A stretch of 64,000 bases of DNA from Ovis canadensis (taxonomy: Eukaryota > Chordata > Mammalia > Artiodactyla > Bovidae). The stretch covers positions 40,441,001-40,505,000 of the forward strand of contig NC_091256.1 in the NCBI RefSeq assembly GCF_042477335.2. The letters are read 5' to 3'. The position numbers and the translations under genes are program-made. Positions 1 through 11,730 of the stretch are shown one piece after another; the first letter of the stretch is position 1, and every line of letters starts with the position of its first letter. The notes beneath the pieces are model-generated. The model made no database searches. It saw nothing but the letters and a program-made list of their open reading frames with translations, and was not told the DNA's origin.

Positions 1-93
1 CCTTCTCCAGAGGATCTTCTCAAACCAGGGGTCGAACCCAGGTCTCCTACATTGCAGGCAGACGCTTTATCATCTGAGCCACAAGCAGAGCCC
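1..93 (-). mobile_element. Bov-tA/BovA SINE, cut by window edge
   Basis: This is the tRNA-derived half of a ruminant SINE in reverse orientation. It has the tRNA-like B-box region (gtcgaacccaggtctcc), the 'cattgcaggcag' stretch and a degenerate end equivalent to 'gagctaccagggaagccc'. The rest of the element lies left of the window. The family is known to be tRNA-Glu-derived and mobilised by LINEs. It is not a tRNA gene. Confidence 0.8.
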
Positions 94-933
94 TAGAGAT
101 GGGAAAGTGAGGGAGAGAAAAAAAATCCACTAACTGGAAACTCCATGAGGGAATCAGCTGATAGAAGTCCTCACAGAATGGGACAGCTAAAAGACTTCCA
201 AGGACAGCGGTGTCTACTCTTCTGTCTGACGTCACGTAGATCCCTTTCATTCCCCAAAGGGGTCAGCACAGCTCTGCCTAGGGACGGTACACAGATCGTG
301 AGACCGTCCACAAATCAGTGGACCTCAGCACTCTCAGGGGCTCAGGGCCAGAGGTGACTGTGTACATAAGCCTCCTCCCACCTTCCACCCTGGCCTCCTG
401 GGAATTGGTCAAATTTGGGGGGCAGGATTTTAGGCTTCCATAGCATGTGGAATGGATGTTTGAACCAATCTTATTCAGGGAGGCTTCAGCTGACATCTGA
501 GTCACATAATAAACATGGTCATTGCTAAAAAGAAAAAAAAAATAGTGGTAATATCACAAGATTAAATTAAGAATTAAGTAGGTAGCTCAGGTATTTGGCA
601 CCTTAGAACACTGAGGCCCAGAGAGGTTACGTAAGGTACCCAAGAGACCTCCCTGATGTAATGGTAGAGTCCTGTTCTGTTCTCAAGTTCTCTGGCTCCT
701 GGTCCCTCGTTCTTGCTCCATGCCCAAGAGGAGAGAGCGATGCTGCAGGGCTAGAAGCAGGACAGCTCCTCAGGCACTGTGTGCTCCTAGGACCTCCTGA
801 CCCAGCTCTTCCCTGAGCTGTTTGGGATCCATCAGTGACTAGTTCCGCCCTGAGCTGAGCTCAGGACTATACCTGGTGGGAGTGAGGGAGAGGTTCCTTC
901 CACTTGGGAGACACATTTTCCCTAATAAAGGCA
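94..933. other. intergenic, no gene seen
   Basis: No coding region is recognisable. A weak MIR-like remnant (an 'actgaggcccagagaggtta' type motif) lies near 605-635. The rest looks like unique, decayed intergenic sequence. Confidence 0.5.
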
Positions 934-1136
934 GGGCTTCCCTGGTGGCTCAGAAAGTAAAGCATCTGCATGAAATACAGGAGACCTGGGTTCAATCTCT
1001 GGGTCAGGAAGATCCTCTGGAGAAGGGAGTGTCTACCCACTCCAGTATTCTTGTCTGGAGAATCCCATGGATAGAGGAGCCTGGCAAGGTACAGGCCATG
1101 GGGTCAGAACAAGTTGGACAGGACTGAATGACTAAC
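934..1136 (+). mobile_element. BovA2-type SINE
   Basis: This is a full SINE on the + strand. It starts 'gggcttccctggtggctcag', has the tRNA-like 'gacctgggttcaatctctgg' box, the 'cactccagtattcttg' middle and the 'ggacaggactgaatgac' end. The next SINE follows almost immediately. Confidence 0.9.
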
Positions 1137-1138
1137 GT

Positions 1139-1365
1139 GGGCTTCCCAGGTGGTGCTAGGTGTAAAGAACCCACCTGCCAATGCAGGAGGCATAATTGAC
1201 CCAGGTTCAATCCCTGGGCAGGGAAGCTCCCCTGGAGGAGAGCATGGCAACCCACTCCACTATTCTTGCCTGGAGAATCCCATGGACAGAGGAGCCTGGC
1301 AGGCTACAGTCCATAGGGTCACAAGGAGTAGGACACGACTGAAGCAACTTAGCATGCATGCATGA
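1139..1365 (+). mobile_element. BovA2-type SINE, second of a head-to-tail pair
   Basis: This has the same architecture and orientation as the preceding SINE and starts within a few bases of its end. It carries 'caggttcaatccctgggcag', 'ccactattcttgcctggag' and ends in 'ggacacgactgaagcaac'. It differs from the first copy at many sites, so this is probably a second insertion and not a recent duplication. Confidence 0.9.
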
Positions 1366-2841
1366 GTGACTAACATTAACACACTAAGGGGATGCATGTA
1401 AGAAACAAATTCATCACAATCTCATCAGTGTTCATAAAGATATTTTATCTGAATGTCAGAAGGTTTTCTTTGTTCCCATAAAAGGATTTGGGCCCCTGAA
1501 CAAGAGGAATGAACCAAAGGCAGAGAGACATTGGGGCCATCTGGGTAGAGAGAAAGAGAGTGAAGAAAGAGAGTTTGTTTATCGCCCCAGTGTTCTCTTC
1601 TCTAGATAAGGAGGTGTGTTGACTGGTGAGGAGGGGCGGAAGTTTCTTGAGTGCAAAGTGCCAAGGCACAAACCCTGAGATAAAAAGTCATAAATAGACC
1701 ACAAGCCTGACCCAGAGCCAGGCTCAGTGTCCTTGGGCTGTAGGACTTGCAGGCCAGGGCCCAGGTGGGGGGGCCAGGGCTGGGCAGCTGCTGTGGAAAT
1801 TTCCATGGGCCATCCCCCAGCGTTTGGGAAGCTCTAGAACTCCTCATGGCAGGAGGAAGACACAGGTTATGAAAGAGGCACAAGATGTGGTCCCAGGTCA
1901 CAAGCAGCTGAGCCCCTAGAGAGGAGACTTAAGGATGATGCTTGCCAAGAAAGCAAGCTAATCAGCAGACTAGAAAACCTTAACGTTGTAAATAAGGTCA
2001 AGGCATGGAACCTTGACCAAGAAAAAGTCAAGATCGCCTTCCAATTATTCGAACCCCATTTCACCTTCTAAGAAAGATGTTGAAAGTACAAATTTCGCAA
2101 AAAGCTAAAAGCTGATTTTATTACTGTAAGTACTGTTACAGAGTCCCAAACAGCACATGATTTTTTTTTTTAAGAAAAAAATGTGTAGTTTACCAGTTGT
2201 TAGAGTCCGAGATATTCTTAAAAATTTAGGTTACAATTGCAAATTATTTTTAATACAGAAATTAGTTAAAACTTATCAAAAACATCAGTTCCATGTTGTC
2301 GTAATTATTCACAAAACCTTTAAAATGTGCAATTTTATAAAACCAGATGTTGCCCTCATCCCAGGAACTGGAGATGTGTATGTTTTTCCCTCTCCCTAGG
2401 AAGATTCAGGCAGAGGGGTGTGGTAGGGGGAGGTTTGTGCACACTCTGTGCACACCACATATATGAACCTACAATGTTCACAGTAGGGCTGCCTTCCCGA
2501 TGCACTGGCTAGGATGCTTTGGGTTGCAAGTAGGAGAAACCATGAAGAGAATTTATTAGTTCAGATGACTAAAGAGTTAAGTTAGGGAAGCCTTCTAAAA
2601 TGGTTTAATCAGGGGTCTGGCTCCATCTCTGACTCTCTCTGCCCTGCCCACCTTTGTGGGACCAATTCCTTTTTAGGCTGACTTTCTTACTGGGTTCAAG
2701 ATGCCTGTGAATAGCAGCCCAGTTGGAATTGAACAGCTCAGTAAAATTCCTTGACAATTAGTCTAGGGAGAGAAAGACTTCTGCTGCCTGTAGCCATTGT
2801 GGGGGAGTTCCATGCTTTGTTCTGATTGAATCACCCTAAGG
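1366..2841. other. intergenic, no gene seen
   Basis: I see no recognisable gene. The 2100-2350 part is AT-rich. The short open frames of at most about 100 codons resemble no family I know. Confidence 0.5.
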
Positions 2842-2852
2842 AGCAATCACTA
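2842..2852. repeat. target-site duplication of the BovB copy (left)
   Basis: The sequence agcaatcacta directly precedes the BovB 3' end and recurs at 3694-3704 directly after its truncated 5' end. This marks both insertion borders. Confidence 0.85.
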
Positions 2853-3693
2853 CTCAGTTCAGTTCAGTCGCTCAGTCGTGTCCGACTCTTTGCGACCCCA
2901 TGAATCACAGCATGCCAGGCCTCCCTGTTCATCACCATCTCCCGGAGTTCACTCAGACTCACGTCCATCGAGTCCATGATGCCATCCAGCCATCTCATCC
3001 TGGGTTGTCCCCTTCTCCTCCTGCCCCCAATCCCTCCCAGCATCAGAGTCTTTTCCAATGAGTCAACTCTTTGCATGAGGTGTCCAAAGTACTGGAGCTT
3101 CAGCTTTAGCATCATTCCTTCCAAAGAAATCCCAGGGTTGATCTCCTTCAGAATGGACTGGTTGGATCTCCTTGCAGTCCAAGGGACCCTCAAGAGTCTT
3201 CTCCAACACCACAGTTCAAAAGCATCAACTCTTCAGCGCTCAGCCTTCTTCACAGTCCAACTCTCACATCCATACATGACCACAGGAAAAACCATAGCCT
3301 TGACTAGGCGGACCTTAGTCGGCAAAGTAATGTCTCTGCTTTTGAATATACTATCTAGGTTGGTTATAACTTTTCTTCCAAGGAGTAAGCGTCTTTTAAT
3401 TTCATGGCTGCAGTCACCATCTGCAGTGATTTTGGAGCCCCCAAAATAAAGTCTGACACTGTTTCTTCTGTTTCCCCATCTATTTCCCATGAAGTGATGG
3501 GACCGGATGCCATGATCTTCGTTTTCTGAATGTTGAGCTTTAAGCCAACTTTTTCACTCTCCTCTTTCACTTTTATCAAGAGGCTTTTTAGCTCCTCTTC
3601 ACTTTCTGCCATAAGGGTGGTGTCATCTGCATATCTGAGGTTATTGATATTTCTCCTGGCAATCTTGATTCCAGCTTGTGCTTCTTCCAGCCC
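2853..3693 (-). mobile_element. BovB LINE, 5'-truncated copy
   Basis: This is a reverse-oriented 3' part of the BovB (RTE-type) retrotransposon. The left edge is the typical BovB 3' end ('cagttcagttcagtcgctcag' class). The right edge falls in the reverse transcriptase just upstream of the YADD motif, which is encoded on the minus strand near 3615-3640. The reading frame is broken. An 11-bp target-site duplication brackets it. Confidence 0.93.
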
Positions 3694-3704
3694 AGCAATC
3701 ACTA
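3694..3704. repeat. target-site duplication of the BovB copy (right)
   Basis: This is an exact second copy of the 11-bp sequence at 2842-2852. Part of it may also match BovB sequence, so the border is certain only to a few bases. Confidence 0.8.
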
Positions 3705-3901
3705 TGGGCGTGCCATATACTGTCTGGCTCAGGCTCAAAAACCTATCACTTTGGCAAGTGTGTTGGAATTGGCATACACCACAAGGGACTGCCCCTGAAA
3801 TTGGATAAGGTCAATCCCACTCACCAATAGTGATTACACAGTGGGGAGGGGGACAAGAGGTGTGGGAAAGACACTCTCAATGTCTACCAGAACTTGGTAG
3901 C

Positions 3902-4107
3902 AATTTAAATATACATATTTAAATATTAAATATATTTAATAATATAAATAAATAAATATATAAATAAATAAAAATAAAAATATATTTAAAAATAGATATA
4001 AATATATAATCATAAATAAATATAAATATAATAAATATATAAAATAAATATAAATAAAAATATATATTTATAAATATATATAAATAAAAAATATATTTTT
4101 AAATATA
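3902..4107. repeat. AT-only low-complexity tract
   Basis: About 200 bases are nearly free of G and C, made of irregular TAAATA/ATATTT units. It is a simple-sequence expansion with no fixed period. Confidence 0.9.
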
Positions 4108-6087
4108 AGGACTACTTGCTAGGCACAAGGCACTATAGGAGGTATTAAGATATGCAGTTTATAATTTATTAGGTATAAAAAGACAAGATGAAAGAGGTAT
4201 GCAAATGCTAAAAAAAGTACTAGAAAGGTAATGGAGAATGCAAAGGAGAGAGTCAGACTGTTTCCGGGTGAGGTGGTCAGAAGAGTATCATGTAGAAAAT
4301 CACACTGGAATTAGGTCTTAAAGAATAAGCAGCATTTTAGAGATTACAGGTAGGAAGGGAGGACATTGGAAGCAAGGCAACAGTTGGAGCACAAGTTCTA
4401 GGAGCTGCTGCAAAGGCAAGACATTACCCCACTACAAAAAGATCTTGGAGTCCAGATGATACCTGAGTAAATAGGATGACCACCCCACAAAGTTAGGGTG
4501 CAAAACAAACCTTTTCTTTTTCTCCTGTAAAGAAAATTAATTAATTAATCAATTCCCCATTTGCATGGTTAGCAGGAACTTCAGAGTCTCCTCCATGGGG
4601 TTACTTCACTTGATCTTCTTCAAACCCAAAGGCTTACGCAGTCCAAGGCAGTGGGTGGGGCTGGTCTGACTTTCACACGTAAGCAAGGACTACTGGTCTC
4701 TGGCCAGCCTAGCGGCCATATGAGTCCCCAGGTCTCTGTGGCTCCCCAGGAAAGACAATCCCAGTCCTGTCACCTTGAGTTTGGGGAACAGCACTCCCCA
4801 CCGGTAGTCCAGGACCATGATCTTGGAGCTCTGCCCCTCAGTTAAATTCCCCGCTCCTCCGCCCTCCCAGGGACTCTGGGTAAGAGGTGGTTTGGGGTCT
4901 CCACGTGGATGCATAACTCCCATCTGCTCTGCTTCCCTGGGGTCCGCGGGACCAGGAGGCAGGAATTTTTCCTTCTCAGCTACACCTGCCCTGTAACATT
5001 ACAGCTTTCTGCACTCCCTTTTATGATTGCCTCCCTGCATACATTTCCCTACCACACACAGTCACTCCTGGGATCCTTGGGGTGGGGACAACTATGTGAG
5101 ATGCTTTACCATGACCACAGTATCCATCTGACACCTCTGTCATTGGCACAGAGAAAGAAAATAAAACCCAAAGTTCATTTGCCAGTGGGACCCGCTGCCC
5201 TACCCAGACTTGCAGGTTGACTGACACCTTAGTTCCTTCCACAGGTTGTTTATTTCACCCAACGGAAGCAGCCCTCCTGCCCTCTTACTGGAAGTTCACG
5301 TTGACTTTCAGCTTTCTTGGTCATTGGCAAAATGGAGCCCTGTGTGTGCCCTTGGTCTGTCCTCTCCTTTAGGTTGGGATTTTTTTTTCTTGCAGCCCTC
5401 CTACCTGCCTTGATTGACATTCCTGCCTGTAGACAGCTCTTTCTGTTTGGGGGCACACTGTTCCTCTCCTTTCTAACTTCCCTCCACAGCTTCACTCTCT
5501 TAAACACCGACCCTGGAAAGCTCAGAAGGACCTGGTGCAAGAGGTTGACACACAAGCAGGCTCTGCTCCTGGTTCTCAGCTTCCAATGTGTTTGTTGCTG
5601 CTCTAGTCCACAAACGTGGCCCTGAATCTGGAAACTACTCCTAAACTTAAGTGAATTTTTTAGAAGTTTTAAAAAAGTATTCAGTGACTATTTGAAGGAG
5701 AACAAAGTAAAGTACATATTGAGAGACTAGGATGGCTGCCCAGACCCACTCGAGAATTTAAGGACAAGAGAATGAATTACATACTCTTTTCAATTCAGAG
5801 GGTGCTCTTTCCCAATTCATGTCACATAACCAGTTATTTCTTCCTAACAACATTAACTTAAAATCACAATGGGGGGTGGGGTTGGCCTGACTTTCACATG
5901 CAAACAGCAGTTGCCTGGAGCAAGGTAGGGGGTGATGGAAAGAAGGGCATGAAGGACTTTTTGGAGGGAACAAATTCTCCTATATTTTAATTGGGGTGTT
6001 GGTTACATGACATATTCATTTATAAAATGTATAAACTACAGACTTAAGATCGGTGCATTGTACTGCATATAAATTATATTTCAACTT
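4108..6087. other. intergenic, no gene seen
   Basis: The first few hundred bases look like a decayed old LINE. About 4630-5640 is moderately GC-rich unique-looking sequence with only short chance frames. About 5975-6085 resembles an old L1 3' end (a 'cagacttaagatcggtgcat' type motif). Confidence 0.45.
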
Positions 6088-6204
6088 TTATTTTTTGGCT
6101 ACTCCTTATAGCTTGTGGGATCTTAATTCCTTGACTAGGGATTGAACCCAGGCCCCTGGCAGTGAAAGCACCGAGTCCTAGTCACTGGACTGCCAAGGAA
6201 TTCT
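6088..6204 (-). mobile_element. CHR-2-type SINE
   Basis: This is a reverse copy of the artiodactyl/cetacean SINE. It carries 'ggattgaacccaggcccctg' (tRNA-like box), 'gtcactggactgccaagga' and the 'ttttttggc' A-tail side at the left. Confidence 0.8.
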
Positions 6205-6779
6205 ATATATTAGTTTTAAAATAGAAAAATTAAACTGATGATTAGGCACACTTGGCTGATGTCCGTATGCGGGAGTATGTTGAAAAGAAACTAATATGGA
6301 AAAGAAAAATAATACCCCTACTGTGAAAGTAGACATGTGCTACAAGTATAGCCTAAGAAAACAGAGAGAAAAGCAGAAAACCTTTCAAGCTGGCTGCGCT
6401 GGAATGCTTCCAGCTGTGGGGATCTGAGCCTTTTCTGTAACAGGTTTAATCACTTCTAATTGTGCAGTCAGCTAATTACAGTCATTAGTCTTGCCTTAGT
6501 GGAAAAGGCTTGGGAATCCCTTCCATTTATTCCCTTAGTGGACTGGCTTGGACTTTTCTGAGTCCGGTGACCTCCTCAGGTTGCGGCCTGTGATGGCGCA
6601 TCCCTGGTGCTCCAGAGATGATCCATTTTCACCCTGGGGTGTCTGGGCTTACGTGACTAATCTTGGAGCCAGTGAGTCATGGTGTCAGGCCTCAGAGCAC
6701 AGCGAGGGCACTTGCGGCCTCTGCACTGGCACTGCTCTCTTGGTGTGCCAACCCAGCTTTGCTTAGGCCCAAATTAATC
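6205..6779. other. intergenic, no gene seen
   Basis: I recognise no gene or repeat family here. The small open frame near 6548-6766 has no recognisable domain. Confidence 0.4.
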
Positions 6780-7212
6780 ACATTTTGAAAACAGGATTAT
6801 TCACTGTAGCGCTGTTTGAAATAGCACAAGGACTGTAACAGTCTGCATGACCATCAGTAGGAGACTGGATAAATAAATTACAGTTCATGCACGTAACGTA
6901 ATACTGAAAAAAGAATGAGGACGCTTCTCCATGTACTAATTTGGAAAGAGCTTCAAGCTATACATAATCTTAAATGAAAAAAGAGAGTGTAGTGTAGAGT
7001 GTGACCGTTAGTATAAAATATGAGGTTTTATGTTTGTATTTGCTTATATATGTCTAAAGAAATTTTGGAAAGAGAGAAAAAAATCTTAATAAAAGTGGCT
7101 GCATTTGAGTGAGGAGGTTGTAGGGGTGTGGGGGCATTGGGTTGGGGAGTGGTTGGGAGAGACATGGAATAGGGGGAGAATTTTCACAGCAAACCTTTTC
7201 AAATAGTTTTTT
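6780..7212 (+). mobile_element. old L1 3' end
   Basis: The order of motifs is that of an ancient mammalian L1 3' end: 'attcactgtagcgctgtttg', 'accatcagtaggagactgg', then 'tggaaagagcttcaagcta' and 'aaaaaagagagtgtagtgta'. It is highly diverged and non-coding. Confidence 0.7.
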
Positions 7213-7227
7213 TTTAAAATCATGTGA

Positions 7228-7428
7228 GTGCATTTCACTGGTGGTAAAGAACCTGCTTGCAATGCAGGAGAAGCAGTTTCAATCTCTGGGTGGAGAAGAT
7301 CCCCTGGAAAAGGAAATAACAACCCACTTCAGTATTCATACCTGGGAAATCCCATGGACAGAGAGCCTGGTGGGCTACAGTCCATAGGGTCACAAAGAGT
7401 TGGACGTGACAGAGGTGACTTAGCATGC
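7228..7428 (+). mobile_element. Bov-tA/BovA2 SINE
   Basis: It lacks the first few bases of the family start but keeps 'ggtggtaaagaacctgcttg', 'caatgcaggag', 'cccatggacagag' and the 'gttggacgtgacagag' end. Confidence 0.85.
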
Positions 7429-7616
7429 TCAGTGGAAGACTAATCTATTAAAATGTTCATAAGTTTATAAAAATAGGAAAAAGTTTTCACCTTATCCAGC
7501 ATTCCCACACAGTAGTTTGAGAAGGTGTCCTAAGAAATTCATGTACTTAAAAAAGAGTGGAATTTGTTGTAATTCCTACTTTGTTACAGCTAAGGAATAA
7601 AATAGATACTAAGTGA

Positions 7617-8315
7617 TTGATTTCCTGTAATAGAACCCTGGGGGTGTGGGTCTACACCCAGGGCAGCCTGTGGAGAGGGGTGTGCAGCCTGTGACCCAGT
7701 TGCTCAGGCATCTTCTCACTCCTCCTGAGTGGGTGGTTTTGACCATCACACAGTTATGAGCTGTTTTTATTCTTAACCACGTGTGGTTTAAAATATATGT
7801 GAAATGGCCCAGGAATTGACGCAGATGCTTGCTTGACCAAACTTTAGTCAGGCTCCTGAATATTCTCCTAGGCCCATCTGTGTATTTCTTTGTAAAATCC
7901 AGTTTTATCAAGAACCCAGCTAAGTCAGTTTAGCAAGAACCCCCATCTTCCCTATCTGATCACTCTTGATATCTGATCAGGCTGCTCATCTGCCACGATC
8001 CCCCAGGTGTGCATTGATAACCGGTGCCCGCCTTCAGCAAGAATCCTTTTAGGTTAATTTAGCTAGAATCGCCTTTACCCTTCATGTTTCCTCTTAGTGA
8101 TTTTCCATACACTGAGAACTTCCTACTCCAACCCCCAACCCTGCTTCTTGGCTATAAACTCCCGTTTGTCCATGCTGTATTCAGAGTTGAGCCCAGTCTC
8201 TCTTCCCTCTTCAAATTCCTACTGCAATGGTCCCGTACCTATAGCAATGGCCCTGAATGATGTCTGCTTTACCATCTTTAAACAAGTATCATAAATTCTT
8301 TTTTCTTTTACAGAA
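7617..8315 (+). mobile_element. probable degenerate solo LTR
   Basis: The 3' half is arranged like a retroviral long terminal repeat: a TATA-like 'ggctataaactcccgtttg' near 8150-8168, then 'gagttgagcccagtctctct' and a 'ccctgaatgatgtctgcttt' segment where related LTRs carry a polyadenylation signal. No internal viral genes adjoin it, so it would be a solo LTR. I cannot name the family, and the 5' border is approximate. Confidence 0.5.
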
Positions 8316-8869
8316 TCAAAAATAATACTGATGTTGAACACTACTAGGGAATGTAGAGCAAGAAAATCATAATTCCACAAATGTGTCTCAGAATCTTTTC
8401 TCCAGGCCTGAAAGTTATGATTTATTAACTTCTGAGAAAATTAAGCTTTTTTACTTTAAAATCTAGTGTTAAAGAGAAAATACTGCAACGCGTATACAAA
8501 TTAATTTTCTGGGTATTATCAATAAAGACTAAACTTTGACTTATTTAGAAATAAAGATGTAATTATTAAGTAAACTAGCTGATTTTTACTATGGGTTAGT
8601 AATACCAAGATGGTCTATGGAGTAGAAACACCATAGCTAATAAATTAGACGAAATTTCAGAAAATGTGGTCCTTTTAAATTTTTTTCATTTCAAAATCTA
8701 GCAGTGATTTTCAGGTTATGTATGATAGCAATTTAGAAAAAAAATTGATATCAATGCACTATCTTGCCAAATACATATTACAATATTGGGTTTATCAATC
8801 ATTTATTAAGTAAAAATAATAACTAAAATTATATAATGTGTACTACATGGTAGGCACCATATTATGCAC
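8316..8869. other. AT-rich intergenic stretch
   Basis: No gene or repeat can be assigned here. Codon-poor, AT-rich sequence with stops in all frames. Confidence 0.4.
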
Positions 8870-9184
8870 TTTACATATATTAATTCATTGATCCTTAACA
8901 ACTCTATTACATATAAATACTAGTATTATCTTCATTTTACAAAGGAGGGAACTGAGGCTTAGGAAAGTTTAGTAACTAACTCAGGTTCACAAGTAAGTAG
9001 CAGAGTGGGGATTCTAACCCAAACATTCTGGATCCAGGGTCAATGTTCTCAGCCATAAATATTCATTGAGCATTTACTATTTGCCAGGAACTGTTCTAGG
9101 TTCTGGAGGTACAACGGTGAACTAAAGAAACAAAGATTTTGCTCTCTAAAACTTACATTCCAGTTGGGGGATACAGACAAATAG
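8870..9184 (+). mobile_element. old LINE-2/MIR-like sequence, left part
   Basis: Motifs such as 'attttacaaaggagggaact', 'gcatttactatttgccagga' and 'cttacattccagttggggg' belong to ancient mammalian repeats of L2/MIR type. The sequence appears to resume at 10265 after the inserted BovB, so one old element was split. Subfamily and borders are uncertain. Confidence 0.55.
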
Positions 9185-9194
9185 ATAATATGTT
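9185..9194. repeat. target-site duplication of BovB (left)
   Basis: The ten bases ataatatgtt precede the BovB 3' end and are repeated at 10255-10264 after the other end. Confidence 0.8.
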
Positions 9195-10254
9195 TAGTTC
9201 AGTTCAACTTAGTAGCTCAGTCATGTCCAACTCTTTGCGACTCCATGGATGCAAAAAGCAGCACACCAGGCTTCTCTGCCCATCACTAACTCCCGGAGCT
9301 TACTCAAACTCATGTTCATCGAGTCAGTGATGCCATCCAACCATCTCATCCTCTGTCATCCCCTTCTCCTCCTGCCCTCAATCTTTCCCAGCATCAGGGT
9401 CTTTTCAAATGAGTCATTTGTTTGCATTAGGTGGCAAGAGTATTGGAGTTTCAGCTTCAGTATCAGTCCTTCCAATGAATATTCAAGACTGATTTCCTTT
9501 AGGATGGACTGGTTGGATCTCTTCGCAGTGCAAGGGACTCTCAAAAGTCTTCTCCAACACCACAGTTCAAAAGCATCAATTCTTCGGTGCTTAGCCTTCT
9601 TTATGGTCCAACTCTCACATCCATACATGACTACCGGAAAAACCACAGCTTTGACTAGATGGACCTTTGTTGGCAAAGTAATGTCTCTGCTTTTTAATAC
9701 GCTGTCTAGGTTTGTCATAGCTTTTCTTTCAAGCAGCAAACGTCTTTTATTTTTTTTTTCAAACGTCTTTTAATTTCAGGGCTGCAGTTACCATCTGCAG
9801 TGATTTTGGAGCCTCCTAAAATAAAGTCTCTCACTGTTGCCATTGTTTCCCCATCTATTTGCCATGAAGTGGTGGGACTGGATGCCATGATCTTAGTTTT
9901 CTGAATGTTGGGTTTTAAGCCAACTTCTTCACTCTCCTCTTTCTTTTTCATCAAGAGGCTCTTTAGTTCTTCTTTGCTTTCTGCCATAAGGGTGTTGTTA
10001 TCTGCATATCTGAGGTTATTGATATTTCTCTTGGCAATCTTGATTCCAGCTTGTGCTTCATCCAGCCCGGCATTTCACATGATGTACTCTGCATATAAGT
10101 TAAAGGTAAGGTGGTATGGTATTCCCATCTCTTGAAGAATTTTCCACAGTTTGTTGTGATCCACAGAGTCAAAGGCTTTGGCACAGTCAATAAAACAGAA
10201 GTAGATGTTTTTCTGGAACCCTCTTGCTTTTTTGATGATCCAACAGATGATGGC
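9195..10254 (-). mobile_element. BovB LINE, 5'-truncated copy
   Basis: This is a reverse-oriented BovB 3' part of about 1.06 kb. The left edge has the 'cagttcaacttagtagctca' end. The reverse transcriptase region follows on the minus strand. It has a small local duplication near 9740-9775 ('cgtcttt...cgtctttt') and lacks the segment between the YADD region and 'gatccacagagtcaaagg', so it carries an internal deletion. It is not functional. Confidence 0.92.
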
Positions 10255-10264
10255 ATAATATGTT
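10255..10264. repeat. target-site duplication of BovB (right)
   Basis: Exact copy of the ten bases at 9185-9194. Confidence 0.8.
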
Positions 10265-10570
10265 AGGTGATAAAAAAAGTTCTAGGAAGAACTAGAAAGC
10301 AAGATAAGGGACTAGAGAGTCCTTTTAGAACAAGTTAAGGAATAGGATGGGTCATATTTTGGTAGGATGATTAGGAAAGCACTCCCCAATGACATTTTGT
10401 CAGAGAACTCCATAAAGCATAGGAGTGAGCCAAGAGGATGTCTGTGGGATGAGCATTCCAGGCAAAGTGCAATGTCTCACATGGGACTGTTCTTGGGATG
10501 TTAGGAGAATGCTGAAAGAAAGCCTTTTTTGGTTGGAATAAAATTAGAGGAGAGGGCAGTTCAAAATAAC
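10265..10570 (+). mobile_element. old LINE-2-like sequence, continuation
   Basis: This looks like the continuation of the element left of the BovB: 'gttctaggaagaactagaaa' and an 'ataaagcataggagtgagcc' type segment. It is ancient, diverged and non-coding. Confidence 0.45.
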
Positions 10571-10572
10571 AT

Positions 10573-10903
10573 CTGAGGCGCTTTCCTGGTAGTTCAGTAG
10601 TAAAGAATCGACTCGCCAACGCAGAAGACACAGGTTTTGATCCCTGATCTGGGAAGATCCCACGTACCTCGGAGCAGCTAAGCCTGTGTGCCACAACTAT
10701 TGAGCCTGTGCTCTAGAGCCCGGGAACTGCGGCTACTGGGCCCATGTGCTGCAACGACTGAAGCCTGAGTGCCCTAGAGCCTGGGCTCTGCAACAAGAGG
10801 AGCTATTGCAATGAGAAGCCCACACATCACAACAAAGAGTAGCCGCTGCTGGGGACTAGAGAGAAGTCTGGCAGCAATGAAGAGCTAGCACAGCCAAAAA
10901 CAA
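10573..10903 (+). mobile_element. CHR-1-like SINE, long form
   Basis: The head resembles a tRNA-derived ruminant SINE ('tagttcagtagtaaagaatc', 'ttttgatccctgatctggga'). The tail is the long CHR-type body ('gcctgtgctctagagcccg', 'gcaatgagaagcccac', 'gcacagccaaaaac'). Confidence 0.75.
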
Positions 10904-10919
10904 ACAAACGAAATGATTT

Positions 10920-11730
10920 TTTAAAAACTCCATAAATGTTTAAAAGATACCTGGCGGTAGGATCATGCTGGGTCTTGTAAGGCAATGCAATGATTTTGGA
11001 TTTCATTCTGAGTGAGATGAGAAACCATCAGAGGAGTTTGAGTTTAGAAATAACATGATCTGACTTTTCCTTTCCAACAAAGAGACAAACAGAAAAGGAT
11101 CACTGTAAGGGGATTTCTGGAAACAACACCAGTTCATTGGCTATTTAGAATAATTCAGGTGAAAAAATATGTTGGTTTGAACTAGGATGGCAGTGATACT
11201 GAGGCAAAAATTGGCTGATTCAGGGTGTATTTTGTAGATAGAATAGAAGAATTTGCTCATGGATTTGATGTGAGGTATGAAAGAAAGAGTGGAGATGGAG
11301 AATGCCAGGGTTTTGGGTCTGAGCACTGAATGAAGGTCATTTATTTGAGGCGGGGTCTTAAGGAAGGAGCAGGAATGGGGTGGTAGATCAAGGGTTCAGT
11401 TTTGGACACTCTTTTGAGTTTGTTACCTAGTGGACACCATAGTGAAGATCCTTATAGTATGAAAAAGAGGTCAATGCCTGAGATTACAAATTTGGAAGTT
11501 TTCAGGTTATGGGAAGTGGATGAGCTCACTCAGAGAGTGGGTGTAGACAGAGAAGAGGGTATAAGGATTGAGTCCTGAGGCCCTCCAACATTTACAAGTT
11601 AAGATGATGAGGAAGAGCAGCAATTGCAATTGAGGCTAAAAGGCTGGTTCTCAGAAAGATAGACAGGAGAGTATAACGTTCCAGGGGCTAAACTGACAAA
11701 ACTTTCAAGAGTGAGTGGAAATGGCAAAGG
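10920..11730 (+). mobile_element. old LINE-type repeat, first part
   Basis: Diverged ancient repeat with 'ttggatttcattctgagtga', 'ataacatgatctgac' and 'tctgagcactgaatgaaggt' type motifs. Its next part seems to be at 14145-14560, interrupted by younger L1-type sequence. I cannot assign the subfamily. Confidence 0.5.
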
